Shown here one piece after another: positions 12,636 through 23,472 of a stretch of DNA of 64,000 nucleotides (positions within the stretch are counted from its first letter, which is position 1; each line of letters begins with the position of its first letter). The notes under the pieces are model-generated. The model saw only the letters and a program-made list of their open reading frames with translations, had not been told where the DNA came from and searched no databases. Source of the stretch: Ischnura elegans (Eukaryota > Arthropoda > Insecta > Odonata > Coenagrionidae); the NCBI RefSeq assembly GCF_921293095.1, contig NC_060254.1:113298917-113362916 (forward strand), in the 5' to 3' direction. Made by a program: the position numbers and the translations under genes.

Positions 12636-15327
12636 ATAATGAAACACTGACTTGCACATTTCCACAAAAATAAAATTTAATTCGACTCGAGTTTCAATGT
12701 TACTACATCATTTTCAAGGTACAATTGAGAGAGGAGAAATGGGGTGGAAGGTCCTCAAGGAGGTGGCTGGAATGGGTAGAAGTGCAAGGCGTGGGGGGGG
12801 GGGGAGGGGAGAGTGGAAAAACCAGAGGAGGTAAAAAGGTTGGGAATTGAAGGGTTTTTTCCAGGGTTAACAAACTTTGAACATAGGAATGAATGCATTT
12901 GAATACATGTGGCGGTCTTCTTATCTTCGGGTGTTGTTTCCGAGGACCATCCGTGAATGGTGTGGAAGGGGGGGAGGTTCACGTCGAGTGGGCGACAGGA
13001 GGGGGGAGAAGGGATTGTAACACTTCTGGGAAACGCACTAATGGAACTTAATGGAAAGCAAGGGCGATTTTGAAAGGTAGAGGTGGTCATTGAGAAGGGA
13101 AACCTGGGAATGTTTATGTTGGTGGATCTCTAATTGTTCCAAGGCGTCTAATTTCCTCCCTTTGATATATTTATGGAGAACTTTGGTTGTGAAGTTTGGA
13201 TTGTGGCCGCTCTCAATGATGTGTTTGGCCACCATCGAAGTTCTGTTACTGTGGGCGATGCACTTCCTATGTTCATTAAATCTCGTGTTGAAATATCTTC
13301 CTGTCTGACCTATATATTGCGCATGGCACTCGCAACACGTAATCTCATATACACCACTCAGTTTTGCACTTTCGAATAGGTCTTTGTGTTTACACAAGAG
13401 TCGGGATAATGTTGTGGGGGTGTAAAAGGAAACTCTGAATTTTTCCTTAGGGATTTGGTTGGCAATCTTGTAGAAGAGATCTTTGATGAAGGGAATTTTG
13501 CACCATTTACGGGGTTCACTTGTCTGCTGTGGGGAGAGAGAGGTGTTGAGGTTCACTGCTTGTTGTCGTCTTTTCTTTGCAAGCAAAGAGTCGATGAGTC
13601 CCACACTGTATCCATTGTTAATTGCTATTGACTGGATGGTCAGGAGTTCTTGATGGAAGTGATTATTATTCATAGGAATGTTGATTAATCTATGGATTAA
13701 GGAATGAAAACCAGCTAGTTTGTGTGAAATAGGGTGGCATGAATCCGCTGGGATGACCTGATCTGTGAAAGTAGGTTTTCTGTATATTGAAAAGACATGG
13801 TTTTGTTTTTGAATTTCCACAGACAAATCTAAGAAATTTAATTTTTTGTCAACTTCCAGTTCCATTGTGAACTTTATAGAGTTATGTAGTGAGTTAATGA
13901 GCTGGAGAAAACTATCTAGCTGTCTGTTGGTGTCGGTCCAGCAGCACAAAATGTCATCGACGTATCTGAACCAGTAGAAAATGTTTTGGCAATACTGTGG
14001 GTGTGACTTCTAGGTGGTCCATGAAAATCTCGGCTAGTATGGGCGAAAGTGGTGATCCCATGGTTAGACCTTCATTTATCTTATAGAATTGTCCGTTAAA
14101 GCGGCAATAATTTTGCTCCACACAGATTTCCATTAATTGATATAGCTCTTCTATGATCAGTGGGTGGATGTTTGATTTAGATAGTATTTCTTTGGCTGAG
14201 GTGAGTTCTTCACGGGTTGTGACTGAAGGGAATAAGTTTTGAACATCAAAAGAAACTAATTTAGCATTTAAAGGTATAATCAATAATCAATCAATAATAA
14301 AGGTAAGAAGGTATTTTTCACTATCAGTCAACGGGGTTGAGGAGGTGGATAAAGCTTTTTTCACTTGTTTATGAAATTTTTTGGTGGGGTCTTGGGTAAG
14401 TAACTCAAAGTTGTTGCGGATATGAAATCATTGCACTTACTAATGTAGTCCGTTTTGTCCATGATCACGGTTTAGTTTCCTTTGCCAGCTTTAGTGATGA
14501 TGAGTTCTTTCTCCTCCATTTCTCGGATGATGCTTTTCAGCGTTGTAACTTCCTTCTTCATCCGGAGATTCTTGGCTGCTGGAGTCTTAGTTTAGTCCGC
14601 CTGGATGGTGTTGGCAATCAGTTCTTTGGTTCCGTAACTCTCACTGCTCAAGGCTACTTCACAGTCGGTGGCAAGGTTCTTGTAGGCCTTTGATGTGGTG
14701 GGGACCTCGGGGCTGTACTTTAAACCTTTGTTTAGGATGGCTAGTTTGGAGGCAGAAATTGTTGTTTGTGACAAGTTTACTACTCTGGGGGCTAACTTGT
14801 GTGTATCACTGCCTAATTCTTTGTGGCGGAATATGTTGTTTTTGCTGCATAATGAGGGAATCGAGTTTTTTGTTGATGGTGTGTAGCTTCTTATCACTCG
14901 TCACTCTAGTCAGGTTTCTTACACGATCGTCGAGCACAATAAATTCCAAATGGTGGAGATTGTGGCACAGTTCTGAATGTAGGAGATGTATGTAGAACGC
15001 CATGGACGCCATGATACCTCTATGCTCGGAAACAACACCCGAAGATAAGAAGACCGCCACGTGTATTCAAATGCATTCATTCCTATGTTCAAAGTTTGTT
15101 AACCCTGGAAAAAACCCTTCAATTCCCAACCTTTTTACCTCCTCTGGTTTTTCCACTCTCCCCTCCCCCCACGCCTTGCACTTCTACCCATTCCAGCCAC
15201 CTCCTTGAGGACCTTCCACCCCATTTCTCCTCTCTCAGTTGTACCTTGAAAATGATGTAGTAACATTGAAACTCGAGTCGAATTAAATTTTATTTTTGTG
15301 GAAAATTGCAAGTCAGTGTTTCATTAT
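12636..15327 (-). mobile_element. Penelope-like element with inverted terminal repeats
   Basis: Two inverted arms of about 300 bp (12636-12945 and 15030-15327) bracket the coding region. Inverted or tandem terminal repeats are usual for Penelope-like elements. Both arms carry a hammerhead-related segment (ATGATGTAGTAACATTGAAAC, then TCGAGTC, at about 12690-12722 and 15243-15279), though the 5' core is altered. Adjacent to it on the left is a copy of the 650-bp repeat. The arms match closely, so the insertion is not very old. Confidence 0.85.
13038..15060 (-). pseudogene. Penelope-like reverse transcriptase with GIY-YIG endonuclease, interrupted
   Basis: Reading on the minus strand, the order is an N-terminal region (VVNLSQTTISASKL, about 14790), RT palm motifs LVSFDVQNLFPSV and GLTMGSPLSPILAEIFMDHL (14040-14260), the YVDD catalytic box (about 13957-13968), KLNFLDLSVE, then a long open segment ending in the endonuclease: SGVYEITCCECHAQYIGQTGR with the downstream TRFNEHRK. 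The RT primes at DNA ends or nicks and the GIY-YIG domain nicks target DNA in known members. The frame is broken in the N-terminal half and next to the catalytic box, so it is inactive. Confidence 0.88.
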
Positions 15328-15443
15328 ATGTCCTATCTTTCCGCAGTTTTACGCTGTCAATATTTGAAAAATTAAATGTGGCGAGGCAGATTGTTGTTTC
15401 CTTAACCACAACATTTTAGGAGTTGCAAAAATATGTTACTTAA

Positions 15444-16350
15444 GCCCGTATGACACTTGCCAATTTATTGGCCAATCCATTGGATATTGGATTGTGTACC
15501 CACTGACACACGCCAATTTCTAGCCCAATCTCAGTTTCACAATATTGGGCACAATTTCTTGGCCAATCTACAATTTAGAGCAGGTTCTATTTTCTCGAGG
15601 CCAATCTCCAATCAGAACTCAGTCTTGTCGACTCCTAGTGGCCAAAACTAGAAGCTCTTTGCAAAACATTTCACCTCGGAATTTTAATATCATATATAAA
15701 AACTTTACAAGCATAGCAACCCATGAAATAGCTCAAATAATTAATGTGTACTTTGAGAGAATATAAATTCACAAACATCAACTGTCTAAAGTGGGTAATT
15801 CGGAAATAACATTTCGGATATGTAATGAATAAAAACGTCGTGTTTCTCCTCGATAGCGTCTATATTTTGTTTATTTTACAATTATTAAACTATTTTTCAT
15901 GATTTGAGCGCTAAAGTTTCGGGTGAAAGTCCCAATTGATGACACAATCTCTGTTTATTCGATGAACATATTCCAGCCAAAACGAGCCGCTACGTTATCT
16001 TGGCTCACCTATGAGATCACCATATTGCCTATCTCTCATCATTCAAGGAACTCACCCGAATGAAATTTCGAGCAATTCGAGAATATCTTTGCAGCCCCTC
16101 GAAATAGTTATTAAATTTACAATTATTATGCCACCTCTCATTCTGTAGCTCATTGGCAATTAACCTGCGTCTCGAGATGCTCTTTTGTCATTTTGTGTTA
16201 TCTGGCGTTCTCTAGTGGGGTATTAGAACACTATAACGGCCAATATTGGTGTAAATATTGGTACGTGTCATACGATGCCTAAAGCCCAATATTTTAACCA
16301 ATATTGCGCGCCGATATATTGGCCAATAAATTGGCAAGTGTCATACGGGC
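15444..16350. mobile_element. TIR element, word CCAATATTGG, TTAA target duplication
   Basis: This 907 bp element has 33-bp perfect inverted ends beginning GCCCGTATGACACTTGCC. Flanks are TTAA at 15440-15443 and 16351-16354. Both subterminal regions repeat CCAAT..ATTGG palindromes (CCAATATTGG, GGCCAATATTGG). No transposase frame. TTAA duplications occur in piggyBac and Kolobok; a 3-bp TTA/TAA reading would fit PIF/Harbinger. Confidence 0.88.
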
Positions 16351-16354
16351 TTAA

Positions 16355-17570
16355 TTGCTCGCAAGTAGGTATTTGTAACGTAATAATCGTGTCTCATTCA
16401 CACATTTACCTTAACGCTATTTCCTTTACGATTCACTTCTGCATTGTAAAATTTTTCGTTTATTCTCCGACATTGAGGTGTATTTCTGCTTTTCGAATAT
16501 AAATGTGTATACTTAATACCGAAGTTGCTAGTTATGTTTTTCCATACTCATAATGCATACACTAGTGGAAACAAATATCCACGGCCGTTTGTAAAAGAAT
16601 AACTGCATCTCTAACATACAAATGCTTCGTTAGTGCTCATAAATCTATCCTTTCCCAATGGTATTGCATAATTTTTGTGTACAGCAATAAAAAAATATAA
16701 ATGCGATACGATACCACATCGAATTATCCGTTATGAAGTATAAATTTGATACATTATGCTGAATCAATTTTTTTATTTACCCTCCGGAACTCGCGCTGAA
16801 CCTGACATGCTCACATTGTTAATATTTTCGTCATAATTCCCGAGCCTTTCTCAAGAATGCGCTTACATTTTCTCTACCTTTGCCTTACTCTTTTAGGATC
16901 GCTTTACGTGCGCAGTATATCCCGATGAATCTATCACCAGGTCGAAATAGGATACTTTTGCTTCATATGCACGTGGTCTGAGCCCATCAGGCTCTACGCG
17001 AGCGCTCGTGTTACATTTTTGATTCTCACTCTTAGTCTTTTTTTTGCGCTTATTGCATGTAAAGACACAATGTAATATTTTTTACTAACTTCAAACACTC
17101 TTCTTCTCATTAAGGGTCTTCTTCTACCTAATTGGCTTGGTATTTTGAAATTAAAAAATATTCACATAGGATAGGATAGTGTAATGGAGAAGTCATTGTT
17201 ACTCTCCCTGCTATAATTTCAAACGCACTTGAGATGACACAATGTAAGCTACATATAATGGATTGACACAAAGTTAGCGGTGATGGCTTGTATAAATAGA
17301 CCTCTTCTCGAAAAGTGCATTCACTCTGCAACTCGGCAGCCCAGATATCACTTCGCAACCAAGAGGCTCGGCTCGGAAGTACACGGCCATTCTCCCAGAG
17401 AGTGTACAGAAATTGGAGGTGCTCTCCTCGCTGAAGGTTCAACTGTGCCAGAGTTTCCGCCACAAAACCGAGTGTCTCCTTTCATCTAAAAATTAATTTA
17501 TGAATCATACTTGAAATTATAAAATTTCTAACGTTGTTACTTATAATGCTATACTTTTTCAATGCATTAA
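16355..17570. other. No gene or repeat recognised
   Basis: Short frames on both strands have no family resemblance, no consistent splice signals and no length beyond chance. I see no terminal repeats. Confidence 0.5.
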
Positions 17571-17645
17571 CCCAACCCAACCACACCCAACCCAACCCAA
17601 CCCAACCAACCCGACCCGACCCAACCCAACCCAACCGAACCCTAT
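17571..17645. repeat. (AACCC)n microsatellite
   Basis: About 75 bp of near-perfect AACCC units with ACCACACCC and GACCC variants. The unit differs from the canonical insect telomere repeat (CCTAA). It lies between ordinary unique sequence and is taken as a simple repeat. Confidence 0.8.
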
Positions 17646-17649
17646 AAAA

Positions 17650-18589
17650 ACCGAGCAATACGTCGTTAGGGGACAGCGCCCCTTTGTCAACATTGTAAAC
17701 TGAAAACAAATGAGGTTTGAAATGCCCGCTTTTATGTCCCCTCACGCCACCCCCGGCGACACTAAAAACAAATGAGTACTGAAACTCTGTGGCCCCCTGG
17801 CGGCGACTTTTTAAACTTAAACGACAAATGAAATATGAGAATCGTTTTTATTGCGCTTTAAGTGAAAAATATACCTACGGTACCCGAGTACGTTACGAAG
17901 GGTTTTCTATATTCCAAAGGACGTGGATACGTAGAACCATCGTGAAACTGAGACAGTTAACAGTCATCTATCATTTTTGATTTATTAAATGCGTTTAATG
18001 ATAATAAATTCTGCAGAAACTATCGACGGCTTCTTTTTCATCAAAATTTTTTTTAATTTTCAAGTATGTATCATTTCTTCAAATATTTTTTTTTTAGAAA
18101 TTACTATCAGTATTTAAAATTACGGTATTTTTTGTAGATAAAGCAGCAGAAATACTTCCATTAAATAGACATATTCCTATGCATCTGGTAGATATTTAAT
18201 GATACTTGCCATTCCATGTAAGATTCTTCGATGGCCACTCCAAGAAACGAGTTCCAGCCGACAGAAATTCCTAGGTGGGTTTCTATCCTTTTATTTCATT
18301 TTGAACTCCACTATTATTCAGGGATATCCTAGTAAATTGGTAATTTATATCGTTATTAAAAGTGATTTACAAAGAGATTTCATGTAAGCATCGATCGGTG
18401 GACGAATTAGTGTTGGTTTCTCGAAAAAATTCTACGCGCGAGTGTATTTGGAGGTTGATTTAAATATTGTTTGTGTATTATTGCTTCAATAATTAATAGT
18501 TTTAATTATTTCTCAATAAATTCTTACCACAGACTTAAATGCTTTTGACATTCTCGCTCACATTCTCGCTCGAGGAAAATTATATTTGT
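17650..18589. other. No gene recognised
   Basis: AT-rich sequence with scattered stops in all frames, including the 17.7-18.4 kb part where short frames exist but carry no recognisable domain. Confidence 0.45.
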
Positions 18590-18766
18590 CCCAGACAGCA
18601 CACGTTCATGGAATCCATGGTGGAAAAGAGATGGATGTATCCATGATGGAAAAAGGAATGGAATAAACCTGGAATGCAGATGTATTTCATTTCCAAATTT
18701 CCATCTTCACTTCAATGGAAATGTAACCATGGATTCCATTTGAATTCCATCCACATTCCATGAAGC
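18590..18766 (+). repeat. Palindrome-word element fragment (CCATGGATTCCAT)
   Basis: It opens CCCAGACAGCACACG and is then dense in ATGGAATCCATGG, CCATGGATTCCAT and ATGGATG/CATCCAT in both orientations. No matching inverse terminus was found at the right side, so it is probably a truncated member of the word-array class. Confidence 0.45.
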
Positions 18767-19739
18767 AAGTTACCAAAGTCAAACAATATATTCTCATAAG
18801 CATTTTAATGATGGGCGATTTCTTTGTAAATTTTACGTTCTTAAAAAAATACCGACAAATTTCATTTTAAAATTAGTTCTGTCCTGAATTCCACCTCTCG
18901 AAAAAAAGTTGTCAACCCGATTACTGGAGAAGTACTGTTTTCCGTTGGGGTTTTGGTCATTTCCGTCCGAATCTTCATGATTTTGTGAGCGTGTGTCGAT
19001 GGTGTTAGGTGATTCGAAGTTCCACAGTAATTAAATCTGCATCTGCTGCATCTTGGGAGGAGTTTCCAACCGCAGGGAAGCATTAAGCAACTGGAGAATT
19101 AGTTTTCGACCTTGCTGAAATTAGTTCTGAGGTGGGCCACAGCCTGTAATTGTGGAATATTTAGAACCTGGTTGCACCATGTAAGTACAACATTCGTTAA
19201 TATGCTTAAGATTAAAATTAGTTGCTGCTTGATGATTCGCTTTCCACCAGTGATGATATAGATACTAACTACAAGTCGGCGAATTCCTCGTCGGTTTGCG
19301 GTTAATTTCTACATTATAATTCCGGATTTCATTACAGTGGGTGACACTAGCATTCTATTCGAAGAATTACTGACCGATTTCATCCACTTTATGCAATCCG
19401 CCTGTTTGATATTCACACGCATTGAATAAACGATATATTAATGCATGCTAGTCTGTATCAGCCGCTCTGAAAGCATTTGCTATTGACTTAATGCTGCTTT
19501 TTAATTCATCGCCAGAGATTTCTTATTATTCACGGAATAATTTCTTAATTTCAGGCAATCCATATAGATAGACCACTAATAAGGTTGTACATCGAAATAT
19601 TCTCCAATATATTGATGACTCTTGCCATAAAGTGAAGGGTATCTGATTTTTTATTTGTCGGTTATCGCCTGTCTGATATTCACACCTATTGAATAGACGA
19701 TATGTTGATGCATGCGAGTCTGTATCAGCCGCTCTGAAG

Positions 19740-19902
19740 GTTTATTCGGGATTGCCACCGGATAAGGTTCTCCATCTCTGCCGACGTTTCGATGGCCGAG
19801 TCGTCCATCGAAACGTCGGCAGAGATGGAGAACCTTATCCGGTGGCAATCCCGAATAAACTTCAACAACATCATACGCCGGGAAAACCTCAGATCTTTCT
19901 TC
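19740..19902 (+). mobile_element. Penelope-derived hairpin, 56-bp perfect inverted repeat
   Basis: Arms 19740-19795 and 19805-19860 are perfectly complementary around a 9-nt loop. The insertion is flanked by GCTCTGAAGG (19731-19740) and GCTCTGAAAGG (19903-19913). The right arm has CATCGAAACGTCGGCAG, the 3' half of a hammerhead core. It ends ACGCCGGGAAAACCTCAGAT, which resembles the tail of the element at 20367-20745. This looks like joined inverted termini of a Penelope element with no body. Confidence 0.75.
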
Positions 19903-20366
19903 GCTCTGAAAGGATTTGATAATAACTTATAATTCTGCTTGTTAATTCATCGCCCGAGATTTATTATATTCACGGAATAATTTCTTCATTTCAGGTAATC
20001 CATATACCGCTAATAAGGTTTTACAGGAAATATTCTTCAATATATTGATGACTCTTGCCATAAAGTGAAAGGGGGGTCTATTCTCTAACTCGAAGCGCGG
20101 TAGCTTTCTGGTGGAAAGATGCTTAATTAAGCTACTTGCTCCCACTTGTATTCTCTAACGCTGAAGCTCCGGCGAAGGGAGCTTGCAGAAGCTACCGGTA
20201 GCTTATTAGGCTCCAACCCTTATTCTCTATGGGATTTGAAGCTACTTCCGTAGCTTCAAGCTAGCTACCACGGTAGCTTCGCGAAGCGCGCCCTCGAACC
20301 CCGCGCTTCAGCTAGCTACCATCAAAATACATAGGGAACTGAAAAAAAAAAATAGACATTTCACCC

Positions 20367-20745
20367 AGTCAGCGGTGGCGGAACACCAATGGAGTGGACC
20401 GACACACAATATTGATTTTGACAACGCCTCTCTTCTGAACAAAGAAGGCCGCTACTACCCGAGAATAATCAGGGAGGCAATTGAAATCGCCAAAACGACA
20501 AAGAACTTCAACCGTGAAGACGGCTACAATCTCGCCAGCACGTGGAAAAGGGTCTTCAAAGATCCTGACCAATCAGGGCACACCTCGAGAAAAAAGGCGG
20601 CAAACGGGGTGTATATAAGATGAACAAATTTCTGCATCAACACTTCAGTGGACCTGAGGAAGCCAACTGGAACGTTGGCGAAATATCGTCCTACAAATGG
20701 AAAAACGCGGAAGAATACCCGGAAAAACCAGCAGATTTCATTGGT
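20367..20745 (+). pseudogene. Penelope-like element 3' fragment (GIY-YIG C-terminus)
   Basis: A plus-strand frame begins QSAVAEHQW and includes NIDFDNASLLNKEGRYYPR and FNREDGYNLASTW, ending at a stop near 20623. This is the segment after the GIY-YIG core in Penelope-like elements. RT and the YIG core itself are absent. The hammerhead fold follows directly after the coding end, then a tail to about 20745. Confidence 0.75.
20650..20691 (+). ncRNA. Hammerhead ribozyme fold of a Penelope-like element
   Basis: Stem I is GGAC (20650-20653) with GTCC (2088-91 of that line, i.e. 20688-20691). The core is CTGAGGA (20654-20660). Stem II is GCCAAC (20662-20667) with GTTGGC (20674-20679), loop TGGAAC. 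GAA (20680-20682) follows, then ATAT (20683-20686) and the expected cleavage residue C20687. All invariant core positions are present; A20661 is one extra unpaired base. Stem III is a self-complementary 4-mer with no loop, as in Penelope-type hammerheads thought to work as dimers. Confidence 0.7.
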
Positions 20746-20989
20746 TCTAAGAGTAAAATCTGAGTTCGCACGAAATATTTCTCATACCCCATATCCGGTC
20801 TGAGAAAGCTACCAGAAATTCTCGGTCTGAGAAAGCTACTCCCTGTTAGAGAATAAGGTTGGTAGCCAATTCTGGTAGCTAGTTCGAAGCTACCACGACG
20901 GGAGCTTCGAGTTAGAGAATAGACCCCAGGGTATCTGATTTTTTAACTTTCAGTTATCGATAGATTGAGGGTTTGACTACGCTCGTTAC

Positions 20990-21370
20990 ATCAGTATTAT
21001 CTCATATCGCTTTCCAGTCATGCCTAAAACCAATAGGGTTGTTCACCATATTTTTTTTATTTAAGAAATTGAAAGATCGTGCTTCAGAAGGAGCAATGAC
21101 AGTTATATTACGCTATTTTCTTCATTGTACATGTTTAGAGAAGGCTTTAAACAGTGACAAATTTTACGGTTACGCCAAAAAGCCCTACTTCCATCTTGAA
21201 TTGATGTGTGACGTCACAAGCCTGTAGATGCCCTACTGCAGTGTTTGAAGTGGCTCAGCAGGGTTATTCCACTTTTTTTTAAAAGATCTCCAGCGTCTGC
21301 CGCCAGACCAGTGTTTAAAGAAAATCCAAATTTATCCTTTAATAAGAGTAATAATAAGCAAAATTACCCT
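20990..21370. other. No gene recognised
   Basis: A short frame exists here but has no recognisable domain. A CRE-like GTGACGTCAC occurs near 21210. No terminal repeats were seen. Confidence 0.4.
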
Positions 21371-21375
21371 TACTT

Positions 21376-23400
21376 GTACATATTTATTGCTCATCATATC
21401 ACAAATAGCACTACAACGCACACATTTCACGAGCTGTCTTTTTGATACGTATAATCAGTATATTCCAAATCAACTGATTCAATAAAAAACTTAGATCACA
21501 ATAAATATAAAACACAATTATGTAACACTAATAAAACATGACAATCGGTTTTCCAATCACTCTGCACACACAAAAGAATTTGCACTCCTTGAAGTTCGAA
21601 AGGATTCTCCACACCTCACTTACCACTCATCACTAACGACTTAGAATCAGTTTACGTCATTTTACATTGACATTACGAAGACAATGAAATGAATAGGCTG
21701 AAACAAATTATTAAACTAGCTAAACCAGTTATTGTAAAATCAAAAAACTTCGAATTTCACTTTCACTATTACCGTAACCAAAATATGACCAAAACAAACA
21801 ACAGCGCAACGAATTTCGTGAAATGTAAACACTGACGAATGCTCCAAATGAATTGGCAATAGGTAATAAAATCAAACAGAACTTAGAGGCGAACAAACGA
21901 ATGAAAATTAATATACGTTCGATGTATCCTCTAAGTACAACTAGCTCAAATATGAAACATATCCTTCGCAATAGTTAGATACCTTAGATCGAAATGTATA
22001 GGGTTGATTGAACCAGCATGGAAAAAATAAATACTTTCGTCGAAGATGTTACATTCACAACTCACTTCACTTGTCGCTTCACCCTTAACTTCATCGTCTA
22101 TATATGCAATCAATTCACTCAGGGGTAGGTACATTAAGGGCACAAATTTTGTTCACTTGCACTAGCGGCAAAATGAAAGTTCACTGCATGTAGGTAGTTT
22201 CCTTGCAAATGCAGCTATACAAAACTTTCAATTCCTGTCAACAATTACTCTACATACGTTGCCTGCCTAATGCCTTGTCTACACTACACACTTAACTTAA
22301 GTGACTTCACTTAAATATAATCTTAAATGTGGTGCGGTAGCTACACTTGAGCTTTAAGTCGACTTCAGCACCGTGATTGTCTATATCGGGAAACAGTTAT
22401 GTTGACAGATGAAGGTCTAGGAGAGCAATTAGTGATTCTTTGATCCAAAGCGACTGTTATTTGAAATAAACTTCCAAACTCCGTGAATTAACCATTTTGG
22501 ATTCAGAAGGTTAAGAGGAAAGACCGATTTCAGTTCCTGAGGGAACGATATATGGCGAGAGGTGATGGAGCCAGAGAAATTTAGAATTACTGAGCGTGAC
22601 TTCGTGGAATGACATATTCATAACGTAAACAAAAACACTTATTGCTAGTCAAATTCCACTGCTTTATTAAAACCATTGATGTTAAATTTCAACCATTAAT
22701 TCCTCCCACGTCCAATGAAATCGCCACATCCTATCTTCCTCGGCATCCCTAGGACTAACATTAAAGCCCTATGCAATAGTTTCAATAACAGTGTGTGGGA
22801 AGTTACTGAGTGCATTCGTTTACGTTATTTTCGATTATGACACCATGGAAAATAAACTGTTTTACCGGGTCCTCTGCCGTCGTCTCATTGTCAGTCTTAA
22901 AATTCCTTAAAACGTTTCTAAGTTATATAAATCGAGTTTCACCGTGAGCAACAGGCATAGCAATTAGTTTTCACGGAAATAAAACCAACAATAAGATGAG
23001 AAACACTACAAAATAAATTCGTCGAATTAATATCCCCAACACTAGAAATTAACTAACGAAATAGAACGCTCAATAACCACATTATACAATACAGCACAAC
23101 TTAGAACATAATCAACGGGATGATGGTGAGATGGGTATTTATGTACCATTTACAACACAATAAGAGCTTCAACCGTGCGGAAACAGTTGCCTACGCAATT
23201 TAAGTTGGGTTCTGAGATGACTTAAGTGAAGGTGTACTTAAATGAAGCTGGTGACACCTACACTACCAACTTAAATACAGAGCCAACTTAAGTAGTCACT
23301 TAAGTTACTAGTGTAGACCCGGCATAACGTGAATAATGGATTTTATGTCGCCTTGATCCATCCGGAAGCTTCATGCACAACATAGGCCATTTCAAAATAA
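21376..23400 (-). repeat. Repeat X copy 2, split by a TIR element
   Basis: It is the inverted homologue of 7735-8085 plus 11276-11885. It lacks the LINE, preserving the target as ATGTTTCATATTTGAGCTAG, but carries its own insertion, the element 22271-23324. Short frames inside it are not conserved between the copies. Confidence 0.65.
22271..23324. mobile_element. TIR element, word ACTTAAGT, TAA target duplication
   Basis: Ends are TGCCTTGTCTACACTA and the inverse of TGCCGGGTCTACACTA, flanked by TAA (22268-22270 and 23325-23327). Copy 1 of repeat X has the matching uninterrupted site. Subterminal regions repeat ACTTAAGT, AACTTAAGT and related inverted words. A TAA/TTA duplication fits PIF/Harbinger elements. 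No transposase frame is present in its 1054 bp. Confidence 0.87.
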
Positions 23401-23472
23401 GGAATAACCTTGGCAAATGTCCAGTCGGCATGCAGAGTGCTCAGCTTGGCATCGAGGGTACAGGCCAGCCGT

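Larger units (their letters stand above)
20073..20927. mobile_element. TIR element, words GTAGCTTC/GAAGCTAC, host of a Penelope fragment
   Basis: The ends are GGGGTCTATTCTCTAACTCG and its inverse, flanked by a 3-bp duplication AGG (20070-20072 and 20928-20930). The empty site is visible in unit A of the tandem duplication (AAGTGAAGGGTATCTG). Both sides are packed with GAAGCTAC/GTAGCTTC and GGTAGC/GCTACC. The terminus resembles that at 8628 (TATTCT.TAACTC shared). A Penelope-like fragment occupies the centre. Confidence 0.85.
19400..20965 (+). repeat. Direct tandem duplication, 267 bp, second unit invaded twice
   Basis: Unit A (19400-19666) and unit B (from 19667) share GCCTGT(T/C)TGATATTCACAC, the CTGTATCAGCCGCTCTGAA stretch, ATTCACGGAATAATTTCTT and TGATGACTCTTGCCATAAAG. 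Unit B is interrupted by a Penelope-derived hairpin (19741-19902) and a TIR element (20073-20927), then resumes AGGGTATCTGATTTTTTA. Unit A therefore records both empty sites. Confidence 0.85.

Noticed and set aside
14690-14995. Plus-strand frames within the Penelope element
   Set aside because: Antisense shadows of the Penelope coding region.
17571-17645. Interstitial telomere repeat
   Set aside because: The unit AACCC is not the insect TTAGG type and the tract is short; a simple repeat is sufficient.
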